From Candidatus Azobacteroides sp. (lineage in GTDB: Bacteria > Bacteroidota > Bacteroidia > Bacteroidales > WRGA01), in the NCBI GenBank assembly GCA_021201815.1, contig JAJQEC010000058.1:1-34125 (forward strand): a stretch of 34,125 nucleotides of DNA. The letters run 5' to 3'. Position 1 is the stretch's first letter, and each line of letters opens with the position of its first letter. Below, one piece after another: positions 1 to 7,062 of this stretch. The notes below the pieces were generated by a model. It had not been told where the DNA came from. It did no database searches and was given only the letters and a program-made list of their open reading frames with translations. Made by a program: the position numbers and the translations under genes.

Positions 1-305
1 ATATATTTACGTTGTAGAGTGTTTTTTTAGTAAAAAAAATAAACATGTAAGCAGGAAAGTATTAATTATGTTTAATAAATTTATTTCTAAAAACGTTAAA
101 TAATTTTTTTATAACAAATATTTATTATTTTTGGAATATAATTGATTGGATATTATATTTCCATTGGAGAAATATTTAACATCCTGTTCTTCGGTAAAAA
201 TAATCCTGTTAACTTTAAAGAAATTCATCGTCTTATATGATTTACCTGAATAGTACTGCTATTCTCCTACTTATAACCCTTAAAAGAAACCAAAATTAAA
301 GAAAG
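1..305. other. AT-rich intergenic region upstream of the first GNAT gene
   Basis: This stretch is very AT-rich, with several A and T runs, and I see no open reading frame, RNA gene or clear hairpin in it. No exact TAnnTTTG promoter element was found. TAACTTTA near 210 is one mismatch away and is the best candidate for driving the gene at 306. The upstream gene lies outside the window. Confidence 0.5.
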
Positions 306-599
306 ATGAAAATCATTCACACGGAAAACATGCACGACGGTATATTCAATGCCGTAGGAAAAGACCTTAAAGTAATAGGCGAAATGACTTATTTCTGGGA
401 AAGCAATGATATGATTACCATTGATCGCATTGACATTTTGCCGGAATACGACCGCAAAGAGATAAGTACCAGGCTGGTTCTGGATGCCGTAGATTTTGCA
501 CGGGGAAAAGGGCTGAAGATCAAATCTCTTTCACCGCTGGTAGCTTCGGCTTTATGCAAAATGCCGGATGTGCAGGATTTAATATCAGCGGAGGTATAA
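306..599 (+). CDS. Small YjdJ-type GNAT-fold acetyltransferase-like protein
   Basis: This 97-residue protein resembles the short YjdJ/COG2388 branch of the GNAT fold. It keeps the family layout: a beta strand region (EMTYFWESNDMITIDRI), a 'D.LPEY' turn, a helix (LVLDAVDFARGKGLKIK) and the C-terminal 'SPLVASALCKMPDVQDLI' segment, which matches the family pattern of a 'P-x-V' strand followed by a helix. The acetyl-CoA pyrophosphate loop, normally Q/R-x-x-G-x-G/A, reads YDRKEIST and has no glycine, so binding of acetyl-CoA is uncertain. The substrate is unknown. It is a single-gene unit that ends in a strong terminator shared with ppdK. The start ATG directly follows an A-rich leader. The family call rests on pattern recognition only. 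Confidence 0.75.
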   Translation: MKIIHTENMHDGIFNAVGKDLKVIGEMTYFWESNDMITIDRIDILPEYDRKEISTRLVLDAVDFARGKGLKIKSLSPLVASALCKMPDVQDLISAEV

Positions 600-640
600 G
601 TCAGGCCGGACAACTTCTTCGGATAAAGGAATTTACTATA

Positions 641-672
641 AAAAAAGAGCCACTTAGCAATGGCTCTTTTTT
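641..672. terminator. Bidirectional intrinsic terminator between GNAT and ppdK
   Basis: A perfect 12-bp stem (AAAAAAGAGCCA / TGGCTCTTTTTT) encloses the 8-base loop CTTAGCAA. It lies between two convergent genes and carries a T-run on both strands, so it can end both the GNAT transcript and the ppdK transcript. Confidence 0.85.
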
Positions 673-690
673 CATATTGTATTCCGGAAA

Positions 691-3411
691 TTAGTCTTTT
701 AATGCGGCTTGAGCAGCAGCCAGACGGGCTATAGGCACCCGGAACGGCGAACAACTTACATAATTCAGTCCTACACGATGGCAGAATTCCACCGAGGAAG
801 GTTCCCCGCCGTGTTCCCCACAGATCCCACATTTCAGATCCGGACGGACAGCCCGGCCTTTTTCCGTTGCCATTTTTACTAATTGTCCTACTCCGTTTTG
901 ATCTAATACCTGGAATGGATCTACCTTAAGAATTTTCTTTTCCAGATAAATCGGCAGGAAGGAGGCAATATCATCACGGGAATAACCGAATGTCATCTGG
1001 GTAAGATCATTAGTTCCGAATGAGAAAAATTCCGCAGCAGAAGCAATTCTATCGGCTGTAAGGGCTGCACGTGGAATCTCGATCATCGTACCTACTTTGA
1101 AATCAATACTGTCACCCTGTTCGGCAAATAATTCCGCTGCGGTAGCACGGATTACTTTCTCCTGCTCCAGGAATTCATATAAGATACCGGTTAAAGGAAC
1201 CATGATTTCCGGATAAGTAGCAATTCCTTTTTTCTTTAAGGCCAACGCTGCGCCTAGAATTGCCCGGGTTTGCATCTGGGTGATTTCCGGATAGGTATTT
1301 CCAAGACGTGCACCACGGTGTCCCAACATCGGATTTTGTTCATGCAGGGCATCTACCCGCTGTTTGATTTCTTTTACCGGAATTCCCATTGCATCAGCCA
1401 TTTCCTGTTGCCCTTTTTCATCATGAGGAACAAATTCATGCAACGGTGGATCCAGCAGGCGCACGGTTACAGGAAGACCTTCCATTGCTTCAAAGATTCC
1501 TTCGAAATCCTCCTGCTGATAAGGTAAGATCTTTTCCAGCGCTTTGCGACGTCCTTCCGGATTCTCGGCCAGAATCATTTCGCGCATTGCTTTGATTTTT
1601 TCTCCTTCAAAAAACATGTGCTCAGTACGACATAATCCGATTCCTTTGGCTCCGAATTTACGTGCAGTAATCGCATCCTGTGGAGTATCCGCATTCGTAC
1701 GGACTGCCATTTTGCTATATTTCTCCGCCAGTTCCATAATGGCACCGAAATCGCTATCCACTTCTGCTTCTTTTGTTGCTACTTCACCTTCATAAATATC
1801 ACCGGTAGAGCCATTAAGAGAGATATAATCTCCTTCTTTCAGCATTAACCCTTCTACTTCCATGGTTTTGGCAGCATAGTCAATTTTTAATGCTCCCGCC
1901 CCGGATACACAACATTTACCCATTCCTCGCGCTACTACGGCCGCATGGGACGTCATTCCTCCACGAGCAGTAAGGATGCCCTGAGCAGCCGCCATTCCCG
2001 CAAGGTCTTCCGGAGAAGTTTCTACACGTACCATGATTACTTTTTCTCCGGCTGCAGCCCACTCCGCAGCATCATCCGCATTAAACACGATTTTACCTGT
2101 AGCAGCTCCCGGAGAAGCAGCCAATCCTTTTGCAATTACTTTTGCATTTTTTAGTGCAGCCTTATCAAATACCGGATGTAATAATTCATCCAGTTTATTA
2201 GGATCAATCCGCATAATAGCGGTTTTTTCATCAATCATTCCCTGACGGAACATGTCCATCGCTATTTTTACCATGGCAGCTCCGGTACGTTTTCCGCTCC
2301 GGGTTTGCAGGAACCATAGTTTCCCTTCCTGAACGGTAAACTCCATATCCTGCATATCTTTATAATGATTTTCCAGTTTGGTCTGTATCGCATCCAGTTC
2401 CTGATAGATTTCCGGCATTGCCTCTTCCATGGATGGATATCTGGAAGCACGTTCTTCTTCCGGAATTCCTGCTAACTCAGCCCAGCGTTGAGAACCTAAT
2501 TTGGTAATTTGCTGAGGAGTCCGGATGCCGGCTACTACATCTTCTCCCTGAGCATTGATCAGGTATTCACCGACAAACTGATCTTCACCTGTTGCCGCAT
2601 CCCGGGAAAAACATACGCCTGTCGCGGAAGTATCACCCATATTTCCGAATACCATTGCCTGTACATTTACCGCTGTACCCCATTCTGCCGGGATACCTTC
2701 CATCTTGCGGTACAGGATGGCACGATCATTCATCCAGGAATCGAATACGGAGCAGATGGCGCCCCACAATTGTTCATAAGCCGATTCCGGGAAATCCTTT
2801 CCTGTTTGTGCCAGCACGGCAGCTTTAAATCTTTTTACCAGTTCTTTCAGATCATCCACAGAAAGGTCGGTGTCCAGTTCAACCCCTTTGGATTCTTTTA
2901 ATTCGTCTATGATTTCTTCAAAAGGATCAATATCGTTTTTGTTGATTGGTTTCATTCCCAGTACCACATCTCCGTACATTTGTACAAACCGACGGTAAGA
3001 GTCCCATGCAAAGCGTGCATTCCCTGTTTTACGGCATAGTCCTTCTACTACTTCATCATTCAGCCCCAGGTTAAGAATGGTATCCATCATCCCGGGCATG
3101 GAAGCTCTTGCTCCTGAACGAACCGAAACTAACAACGGATTTTCAATGTCCCCGAATTTGGAATTCATTAATACCTCCACTCCCTGAATTGCTTTTTCAA
3201 CTTCAGGTTTCAGTAATTCAACCACTTTGTCCTTTCCTAAATCGTAGTATTCCGTACAAACGTCCGTAGTAATTGTGAAGCCTGGAGGAACAGGTACTCC
3301 GATCAGATTCATTTCCGCAAGATTTGCACCCTTTCCGCCAAGCAGGTTTTTCATGTCTGCTTTTCCTTCGGCCTTTCCGTTGCCGAACGTGTAGACTCTT
3401 TTGTTTTCCAT
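691..3411 (-). CDS. ppdK: Pyruvate, phosphate dikinase
   Basis: This 906-residue protein reversibly interconverts ATP + pyruvate + phosphate and AMP + PEP + diphosphate, a cytoplasmic step of glycolysis/gluconeogenesis in anaerobes. The N-terminal nucleotide-binding domain starts with GGKGANLAEM and PPGFTITTDV. The swivelling phosphohistidine domain carries GGMTSHAAVVARGMGKCC, with the catalytic His at about residue 489. The C-terminal PEP/pyruvate TIM barrel carries GLCRTEHMFF, a TMIEIPRAAL strand and KCGICGEHGGEP, with the acid/base Cys at about residue 864. The length fits the family (about 870-910), and all three domains are complete. It is transcribed alone, with a leader of about 200 bases that contains a terminator-like hairpin, and it ends at the shared terminator at 641-672. 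Confidence 0.97.
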   Translation of the reverse strand: MENKRVYTFGNGKAEGKADMKNLLGGKGANLAEMNLIGVPVPPGFTITTDVCTEYYDLGKDKVVELLKPEVEKAIQGVEVLMNSKFGDIENPLLVSVRSGARASMPGMMDTILNLGLNDEVVEGLCRKTGNARFAWDSYRRFVQMYGDVVLGMKPINKNDIDPFEEIIDELKESKGVELDTDLSVDDLKELVKRFKAAVLAQTGKDFPESAYEQLWGAICSVFDSWMNDRAILYRKMEGIPAEWGTAVNVQAMVFGNMGDTSATGVCFSRDAATGEDQFVGEYLINAQGEDVVAGIRTPQQITKLGSQRWAELAGIPEEERASRYPSMEEAMPEIYQELDAIQTKLENHYKDMQDMEFTVQEGKLWFLQTRSGKRTGAAMVKIAMDMFRQGMIDEKTAIMRIDPNKLDELLHPVFDKAALKNAKVIAKGLAASPGAATGKIVFNADDAAEWAAAGEKVIMVRVETSPEDLAGMAAAQGILTARGGMTSHAAVVARGMGKCCVSGAGALKIDYAAKTMEVEGLMLKEGDYISLNGSTGDIYEGEVATKEAEVDSDFGAIMELAEKYSKMAVRTNADTPQDAITARKFGAKGIGLCRTEHMFFEGEKIKAMREMILAENPEGRRKALEKILPYQQEDFEGIFEAMEGLPVTVRLLDPPLHEFVPHDEKGQQEMADAMGIPVKEIKQRVDALHEQNPMLGHRGARLGNTYPEITQMQTRAILGAALALKKKGIATYPEIMVPLTGILYEFLEQEKVIRATAAELFAEQGDSIDFKVGTMIEIPRAALTADRIASAAEFFSFGTNDLTQMTFGYSRDDIASFLPIYLEKKILKVDPFQVLDQNGVGQLVKMATEKGRAVRPDLKCGICGEHGGEPSSVEFCHRVGLNYVSCSPFRVPIARLAAAQAALKD

Positions 3412-3503
3412 AGATAAGTTTTTTAATCAGTGTTTGTATAACGTTTTATAATTTGTTTTATCCCTGAAACAGACCGGAAAGCTGTTCCTTTTAAAAGAAA
3501 ATA

Positions 3504-3536
3504 CAAAAATAAAAACGCTCTATCATGGTATAGAGC
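3504..3536 (-). terminator. Terminator-like hairpin in the ppdK leader
   Basis: On the minus strand a perfect 7-bp stem (GCTCTAT / ATAGAGC, loop of 6) at 3517-3536 is followed by GTTTTTATTTTTG. It lies about 90-100 bases upstream of the ppdK start and downstream of the candidate promoter at 3617-3645, where an attenuator would sit. The T-tract also reads as TATTTTTG, a possible -7 element, but no TTG lies at the right distance. Confidence 0.4.
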
Positions 3537-3616
3537 CACTCAATTATTATCATTCTTGATAAATAATTAGGAGTGAATAAAAATATGACCAGTTTTGTAT
3601 GATCTGTTCAATTATG

Positions 3617-3645
3617 CAAAGATATGTTTTTATTTGAATAGACAA
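3617..3645 (-). promoter_or_regulatory. Candidate ppdK promoter
   Basis: On the minus strand TATCTTTG (3617-3624) matches the Bacteroidetes -7 consensus TAnnTTTG, with TTG (3643-3645) 18 bases upstream. This would give a leader of about 200 bases before the ppdK ATG. Confidence 0.45.
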
Positions 3646-3793
3646 TGAAAAAAGCATATAAAATGAGTTACAATGAAAAGAAAATTCCGGTAATCCCCTT
3701 ATTTTATAGGTGATAATACGGACTATAATTTTTTCCTGTTCCAACCAAAGGAATACTTTCCGGTATATTTTCCCTGAAATGAAAAATATGAAT

Positions 3794-3801
3794 TAGCTTT
3801 G
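3794..3801 (+). promoter_or_regulatory. Candidate folP promoter (-7 element)
   Basis: TAGCTTTG matches TAnnTTTG and lies 35 bases upstream of the folP ATG. No clear TTG sits at -33, but a TTTTCC stretch lies in that region. Confidence 0.45.
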
Positions 3802-3836
3802 TACATTTGAAAACCTATAATTATCAAGATATTTAA

Positions 3837-4676
3837 ATGAGTTTTACCATTAATTTAAAAGGCTGCCTGAGAGATTTGTCAACCCCCATGGTGATGGGAA
3901 TATTAAATGTCACTCCGGATTCTTTTTATGAAAAGAGCCGTCAAGAAACAGAAGCGGATATTATTATCCGGACGAAACAAATGTTAGATGAGGGGGCTTC
4001 CGTAATTGATGTCGGAGCATATTCCTCCCGGCCCGATGCCGCGCACATTTCCCAGGAAGAGGAATGGAGCCGGTTAGACAATGCACTGGACGTTATTTTT
4101 ACCCGTTTCCCGGATATTATTGTTTCCGTAGATACCTTCCGTACGGAAATAGCAAGAAAATCCGTCGAGCAGTATGGCGTTGCTATTATCAATGATATAT
4201 CCGGCGGAGAAATCGATAAGGCAATGTTCGAAACCGTTGCGGAGCTCAATGTACCTTATATCCTGATGCACATGAAAGGGAATCCTCAAACCATGGTCCA
4301 TCAGACAGAGTATAAAAACTTTATCCAGGAAGTCTTTTATTATTTCTCGGAGAAAATCGATCATCTTCACCGGCTAGGAGTAAATGATATCATTGTGGAT
4401 CCGGGTTTCGGCTTTGCAAAGAATCTGGACCAGAATTATGAGTTATTGAAACACCTGCCTGATTTCAAAATACTGAACCTTCCTTTGTTAGTAGGAATTT
4501 CAAGAAAAAGAATGATTTACCGGCTATTGGATACCTCGATCGAGGATAGTTTAAACGGAACTACGGTGATTAATACCATTGCATTGATGTCCGGAGCACA
4601 TATTTTACGCGTTCATGACGTTAAAGCAGCCATGGAAGCTGTAAAAATTGTTGAAAAAATGCGAAGTAGTTTGTAA
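3837..4676 (+). CDS. folP: Dihydropteroate synthase
   Basis: This 279-residue cytoplasmic enzyme condenses p-aminobenzoate with hydroxymethyl-dihydropterin diphosphate to form dihydropteroate, and is the sulfonamide target. Visible family motifs in order are MGILNVTPDSFYEKS near residue 20 (diphosphate-binding loop 1), DEGASVIDVGAYSSRP (loop 2), VSVDTFRTEIA, INDISGGE, LMHMKGNP, IIVDPGFGFAKN and VGISRKRMIYRLL, ending with LRVHDV. It is a full-length TIM barrel of usual size. The start is fixed by a promoter 35 bases upstream. dacA follows after 87 bases on the same strand, a pairing I know from other Bacteroidetes. Confidence 0.96.
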   Translation: MSFTINLKGCLRDLSTPMVMGILNVTPDSFYEKSRQETEADIIIRTKQMLDEGASVIDVGAYSSRPDAAHISQEEEWSRLDNALDVIFTRFPDIIVSVDTFRTEIARKSVEQYGVAIINDISGGEIDKAMFETVAELNVPYILMHMKGNPQTMVHQTEYKNFIQEVFYYFSEKIDHLHRLGVNDIIVDPGFGFAKNLDQNYELLKHLPDFKILNLPLLVGISRKRMIYRLLDTSIEDSLNGTTVINTIALMSGAHILRVHDVKAAMEAVKIVEKMRSSL

Positions 4677-4687
4677 AATTCGTTTAA

Positions 4688-4722
4688 TTGTCAGGATTTT
4701 ATCAGGTAAAAGATTAATTTTG
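4688..4722 (+). promoter_or_regulatory. Candidate dacA promoter
   Basis: TAATTTTG (4715-4722) matches TAnnTTTG, with TTG at 4688-4690, 24 bases upstream, slightly longer than usual. It would let the cyclase gene be transcribed apart from folP. Confidence 0.45.
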
Positions 4723-4763
4723 CATCTTTATGAAATAAGTCTGTCATCATATACTATTACCGC

Positions 4764-5537
4764 ATGTTTCTTCCTTTTGGCGTAAAAGACGCTATAGATA
4801 TATTTTTAGTAGCAGTTTTCCTGTATTACGTATACAGGTTAATGAAAATGTCCGGAGCATTTAACCTCTTTGTAGGAGTACTGACTTTTCTTGGTATCTG
4901 GGTAATTATCACTCAGGTGCTTGAATTGCCGCTTATCGGTTCTATCCTGGACAAAGTCGTTGGAGTAGGAGCCATTATTCTGGTTATTCTGTTTCAGGAT
5001 GAGATCCGGCGTTTTCTCGTAACTATCGGTTCTCACCAACGCTGGCGGTCATTTGTACGTATCTTTTCCATAAAGAAAGCTCCGGAAAGAAAAAAAACAG
5101 ATATGACTGCCGTTATTCTTGCCTGTCTGAATATGTCTAAAACTAAAACAGGTGCATTAATTGTAATCGAAAACGGGATTAGCCTGGAAGCATATAAACG
5201 AACCGGGGAAAAAATAAATGCTGAAATCAAAACCCGCTTAATTGAAAATATCTTTTTCAAGAATAGTCCTTTACACGATGGTGCTATGATTATTGCCCAC
5301 GGGCGAATCGATTCTGCAGGATGCGTGCTTCCTCTTTCCCATAGTTCTAATATCCCTAAAGAGCTGGGGTTAAGGCATCGGGCTGCATTAGGGATATCAC
5401 AGGAAACAGATGCAAAAGCAATCATCGTTTCCGAAGAAACCGGAAAAATTTCCACTGCTTATCAAGGATGTTTAAATATCGGCCTCACTCCGGAAAGGCT
5501 GGAACAGTTTCTAGCTTATACCAATAATAGTATTTAA
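4764..5537 (+). CDS. dacA: Membrane diadenylate cyclase (CdaA/DacA type)
   Basis: This 257-residue protein is predicted to make cyclic di-AMP from two ATP. The first 85 residues contain about three hydrophobic segments (IDIFLVAVFLYYVYRL, FNLFVGVLTFLGIWVIIT, VVGVGAIILVILF), as in CdaA. The DisA_N domain follows, with the DGA motif in LHDGAMIIAHGRI (D172-G173-A174) and the RHR motif in LGLRHRAALGIS (R204-H205-R206); both are needed for catalysis in the family. The length matches the CdaA class (about 270). It follows folP and has its own candidate promoter. No CdaR-like regulator gene lies next to it. Confidence 0.95.
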   Translation: MFLPFGVKDAIDIFLVAVFLYYVYRLMKMSGAFNLFVGVLTFLGIWVIITQVLELPLIGSILDKVVGVGAIILVILFQDEIRRFLVTIGSHQRWRSFVRIFSIKKAPERKKTDMTAVILACLNMSKTKTGALIVIENGISLEAYKRTGEKINAEIKTRLIENIFFKNSPLHDGAMIIAHGRIDSAGCVLPLSHSSNIPKELGLRHRAALGISQETDAKAIIVSEETGKISTAYQGCLNIGLTPERLEQFLAYTNNSI

Positions 5538-5645
5538 ATCCTTATTTTTATCGTTTCTCCCCGGAAAATATAAATGTAACATTTTCTTATCCTGCTGATA
5601 ACTTCCTTTTACAAAATTCTTAATTAGAAAGAAATTATCACCGGT

Positions 5646-5790
5646 TATTTTTGTATTATCATTTATGATAGATAGGCTTTCTGTCAGAATGAGAACAAAA
5701 AGTTCGTTTTGTGGTAAGAAAATGATAAAGTAAGGTTTCGATTTTGTAAAGGAAGGGATGTCCGGAGCGCCGGTTTCCCTTCCTGTCTTA
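5646..5790 (+). ncRNA. Possible small RNA or processed leader after dacA
   Basis: TATTTTTG at 5646-5653 matches the -7 consensus on the plus strand but no gene follows. Downstream lie small dyads, for example TATCAT/ATGATA at about 5656-5669, and the hairpin at 5751-5783. No good -33 TTG and only a weak T-run are present, so this is a speculative transcription unit. Confidence 0.15.
5751..5783. terminator. Hairpin between convergent dacA and GNAT genes
   Basis: GGAAGGGA (5751-5758) pairs with TCCCTTCC (5776-5783), with an inner CCGG/CCGG dyad. It lies just downstream of two convergent genes and probably ends one or both, though the T-runs on either side are poor. Confidence 0.5.
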
Positions 5791-5811
5791 TTCTTACACA
5801 AAAGCTGTTAC

Positions 5812-6336
5812 TTATTTCATTACAATCTTTTCCAGATCATTTTTAAACTGCTGGTAAAGCACTGCGAAAATTGGTTTGTCAGAAGTCAGGACTACCAGTT
5901 CATGCGGAGGATAAGCCGGGTCATAAGGGGGATGAAGGTGTATATAAGGATTTACTTTAAAATTAAGTTTTTCATAAAAAGAAAGCCTTTTCCTGGAGAT
6001 TTCATCTGTCACCGGATCAATTTCCAGCAGAATCCTTTTACCCACTTTCTCTTTGAAAGCAACCAATGTCTCTGACCCTATATGTTGGCCCCTCAATTCC
6101 TGATTCACAGCAAAATGTTCAATATAAATATATTCATCAAAATCCCAGAAAGAAATAAAAGCTTGGATTTTATCCTCCTTATGAGTGAAAAAAAGATGAT
6201 AACGGGGATTCATAAAAGCGGTCTCCTGTTGGATGATACTCCGTTGTTCATACACAGGAAAGGAAGTCGAATAAATCCGTATAAATTTATTCCACCACTC
6301 ATTATTCATGTCTTTTATTTCAGAAAAAGTAATCAT
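5812..6336 (-). CDS. GNAT family N-acetyltransferase
   Basis: This 174-residue protein has the GNAT layout. An N-terminal strand-helix region (WWNKFIRIYSTSFPVYEQRS) comes first, then HLFFTHKEDKIQAFISFW, then IEHFAVNQELRGQHIGSETL, which includes the acetyl-CoA binding R-G-x-x-I-G-S loop around residues 81-86. ILLEIDPV and RLSFYEKLNFKVN form the C-terminal half. The acceptor substrate cannot be predicted. It is a single minus-strand gene with a TAnnTTTG element 27 bases upstream of the start, convergent with dacA. Unlike the small GNAT protein at the left end, its cofactor loop is intact. Confidence 0.88.
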   Translation of the reverse strand: MITFSEIKDMNNEWWNKFIRIYSTSFPVYEQRSIIQQETAFMNPRYHLFFTHKEDKIQAFISFWDFDEYIYIEHFAVNQELRGQHIGSETLVAFKEKVGKRILLEIDPVTDEISRKRLSFYEKLNFKVNPYIHLHPPYDPAYPPHELVVLTSDKPIFAVLYQQFKNDLEKIVMK

Positions 6337-6362
6337 ATATTGATTATTTTAAAAGTAAAGTA

Positions 6363-6370
6363 CAAAGGTA
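6363..6370 (-). promoter_or_regulatory. Candidate promoter of the GNAT gene (-7 element)
   Basis: On the minus strand TACCTTTG matches TAnnTTTG and ends 26 bases before the ATG. No convincing -33 TTG is seen. Confidence 0.4.
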
Positions 6371-6688
6371 TTGCTTTTTAAAGAGGTAACGGACGGAATC
6401 CGGAATAAAAAACAACCTTGTAACTTATATTAAGAATTACCAGGTGAAAAGATAGGGGCAAACAAAACGCATAAAGATGGAACCGGTTCCCGGAATTATC
6501 GTTTCAAGAAAATGATACAAACACTTGATTTCGGGATAAAAAATCACTATCTTTATATCTCCGAATGAAGTAACCTGTCCTAATGGCTGATAAATTATAA
6601 AAGGGTTTCAGCAGGCTTTATCACCTTCTTCGGAGTTATTGGTATTCTTCTTTGCCGGATAATAGTTACCTCCCGTCCGAACTTTCAT
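6371..6688. other. Gene-free stretch leading into the 22-bp array
   Basis: No open frame, RNA gene or strong hairpin is visible here. The last 22 bases (6667-6688) end in TTCAT and weakly resemble the later array units, so the array may begin slightly earlier than annotated. Confidence 0.5.
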
Positions 6689-6842
6689 CGTCCCACCTAG
6701 GTTGGGCGAACGTTCCACCAAGGTCAAGCGATCGCCTCACCTAGGTGGGACGATCGCTTGACCTTGGTGGAACGATAACATTGGCCTTTCGTTTATATAA
6801 CATCGGGCTTTCGTTTACATGACATTGGCCTTTCGTTTATAT
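6689..6842. repeat. Array of seven contiguous 22-bp units in two sequence families
   Basis: Units begin at 6689, 6711, 6733, 6755, 6777, 6799 and 6821, with no spacers. The first four are GC-rich imperfect palindromes of about 20 bp centred on ACCTAGGT, ACCAAGGT, ACCTAGGT and ACCTTGGT, bounded by CG on each side and joined by AA or AT. The last three share [AG]ACAT[TC]G followed by CTTTCGTTTA[TC]AT. Six of the seven units end in AT; the unit starting at 6689 ends in AA. 22 is not a multiple of three and stops interrupt every frame, so it is not coding. The array lies between the upstream side of a GNAT gene and the terminator of the OmpP1 gene. Confidence 0.85.
6711..6774. repeat. Perfect 24-bp inverted repeat inside the 22-bp array
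   Basis: The arms 6711-6734 and 6751-6774 are exact reverse complements over 24 bases, enclosing a 16-base loop that is itself built on the palindrome CACCTAGGTG. An overlapping second pair, 6687-6702 with 6739-6754 (16 bases, exact), gives an alternative fold that cannot coexist with the first. Confidence 0.9.
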
Positions 6843-6963
6843 GACTTTACCTCATCCTTTTCCTTTTTTTATTATAGTGAAAATACAATAGGTTGTATCG
6901 GACTTAAAACATGGACAATAAAAATAGCATATAAAATATTAGCCTAACTGCTCTCGGCCACAT

Positions 6964-6994
6964 AAAAAAGGAGGCATCCTTTTCCAATGCCTCC
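6964..6994 (-). terminator. Terminator of the OmpP1-type gene
   Basis: On the minus strand GGAGGCAT/ATGCCTCC (8-bp stem, 9-base loop) is followed directly by a run of six T. It lies about 70 bases downstream of the porin stop codon. Confidence 0.85.
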
Positions 6995-7062
6995 CTTATA
7001 CTTATCAGTCAAAAGCTGGAATCTATCCATGCAATAGACTGTTCCGATTATATTTACCTTCT

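Larger units (their letters stand above)
3412..3836. other. Divergent ppdK/folP intergenic region
   Basis: This 425-base gap between divergent genes holds the candidate promoter for each and a hairpin inside the ppdK leader, listed separately. A 64-codon open frame on the minus strand (3550-3744) has no recognisable protein character, and the likely ppdK promoter falls inside it, so I do not call it a gene. Confidence 0.6.

Noticed and set aside
389..832. 147-codon minus-strand frame overlapping the GNAT gene and ppdK end
   Set aside because: It is antisense to the small GNAT gene, passes through the shared terminator and overlaps the end of ppdK; no domain is visible.
3550..3744. Small minus-strand gene of 64 codons upstream of ppdK
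   Set aside because: The sequence has no protein-like pattern, and the probable ppdK promoter lies inside it.
6689..6842. CRISPR array
   Set aside because: Units are contiguous with no unique spacers, the unit length is only 22 bp, the repeats are of two families, and no cas genes are nearby.
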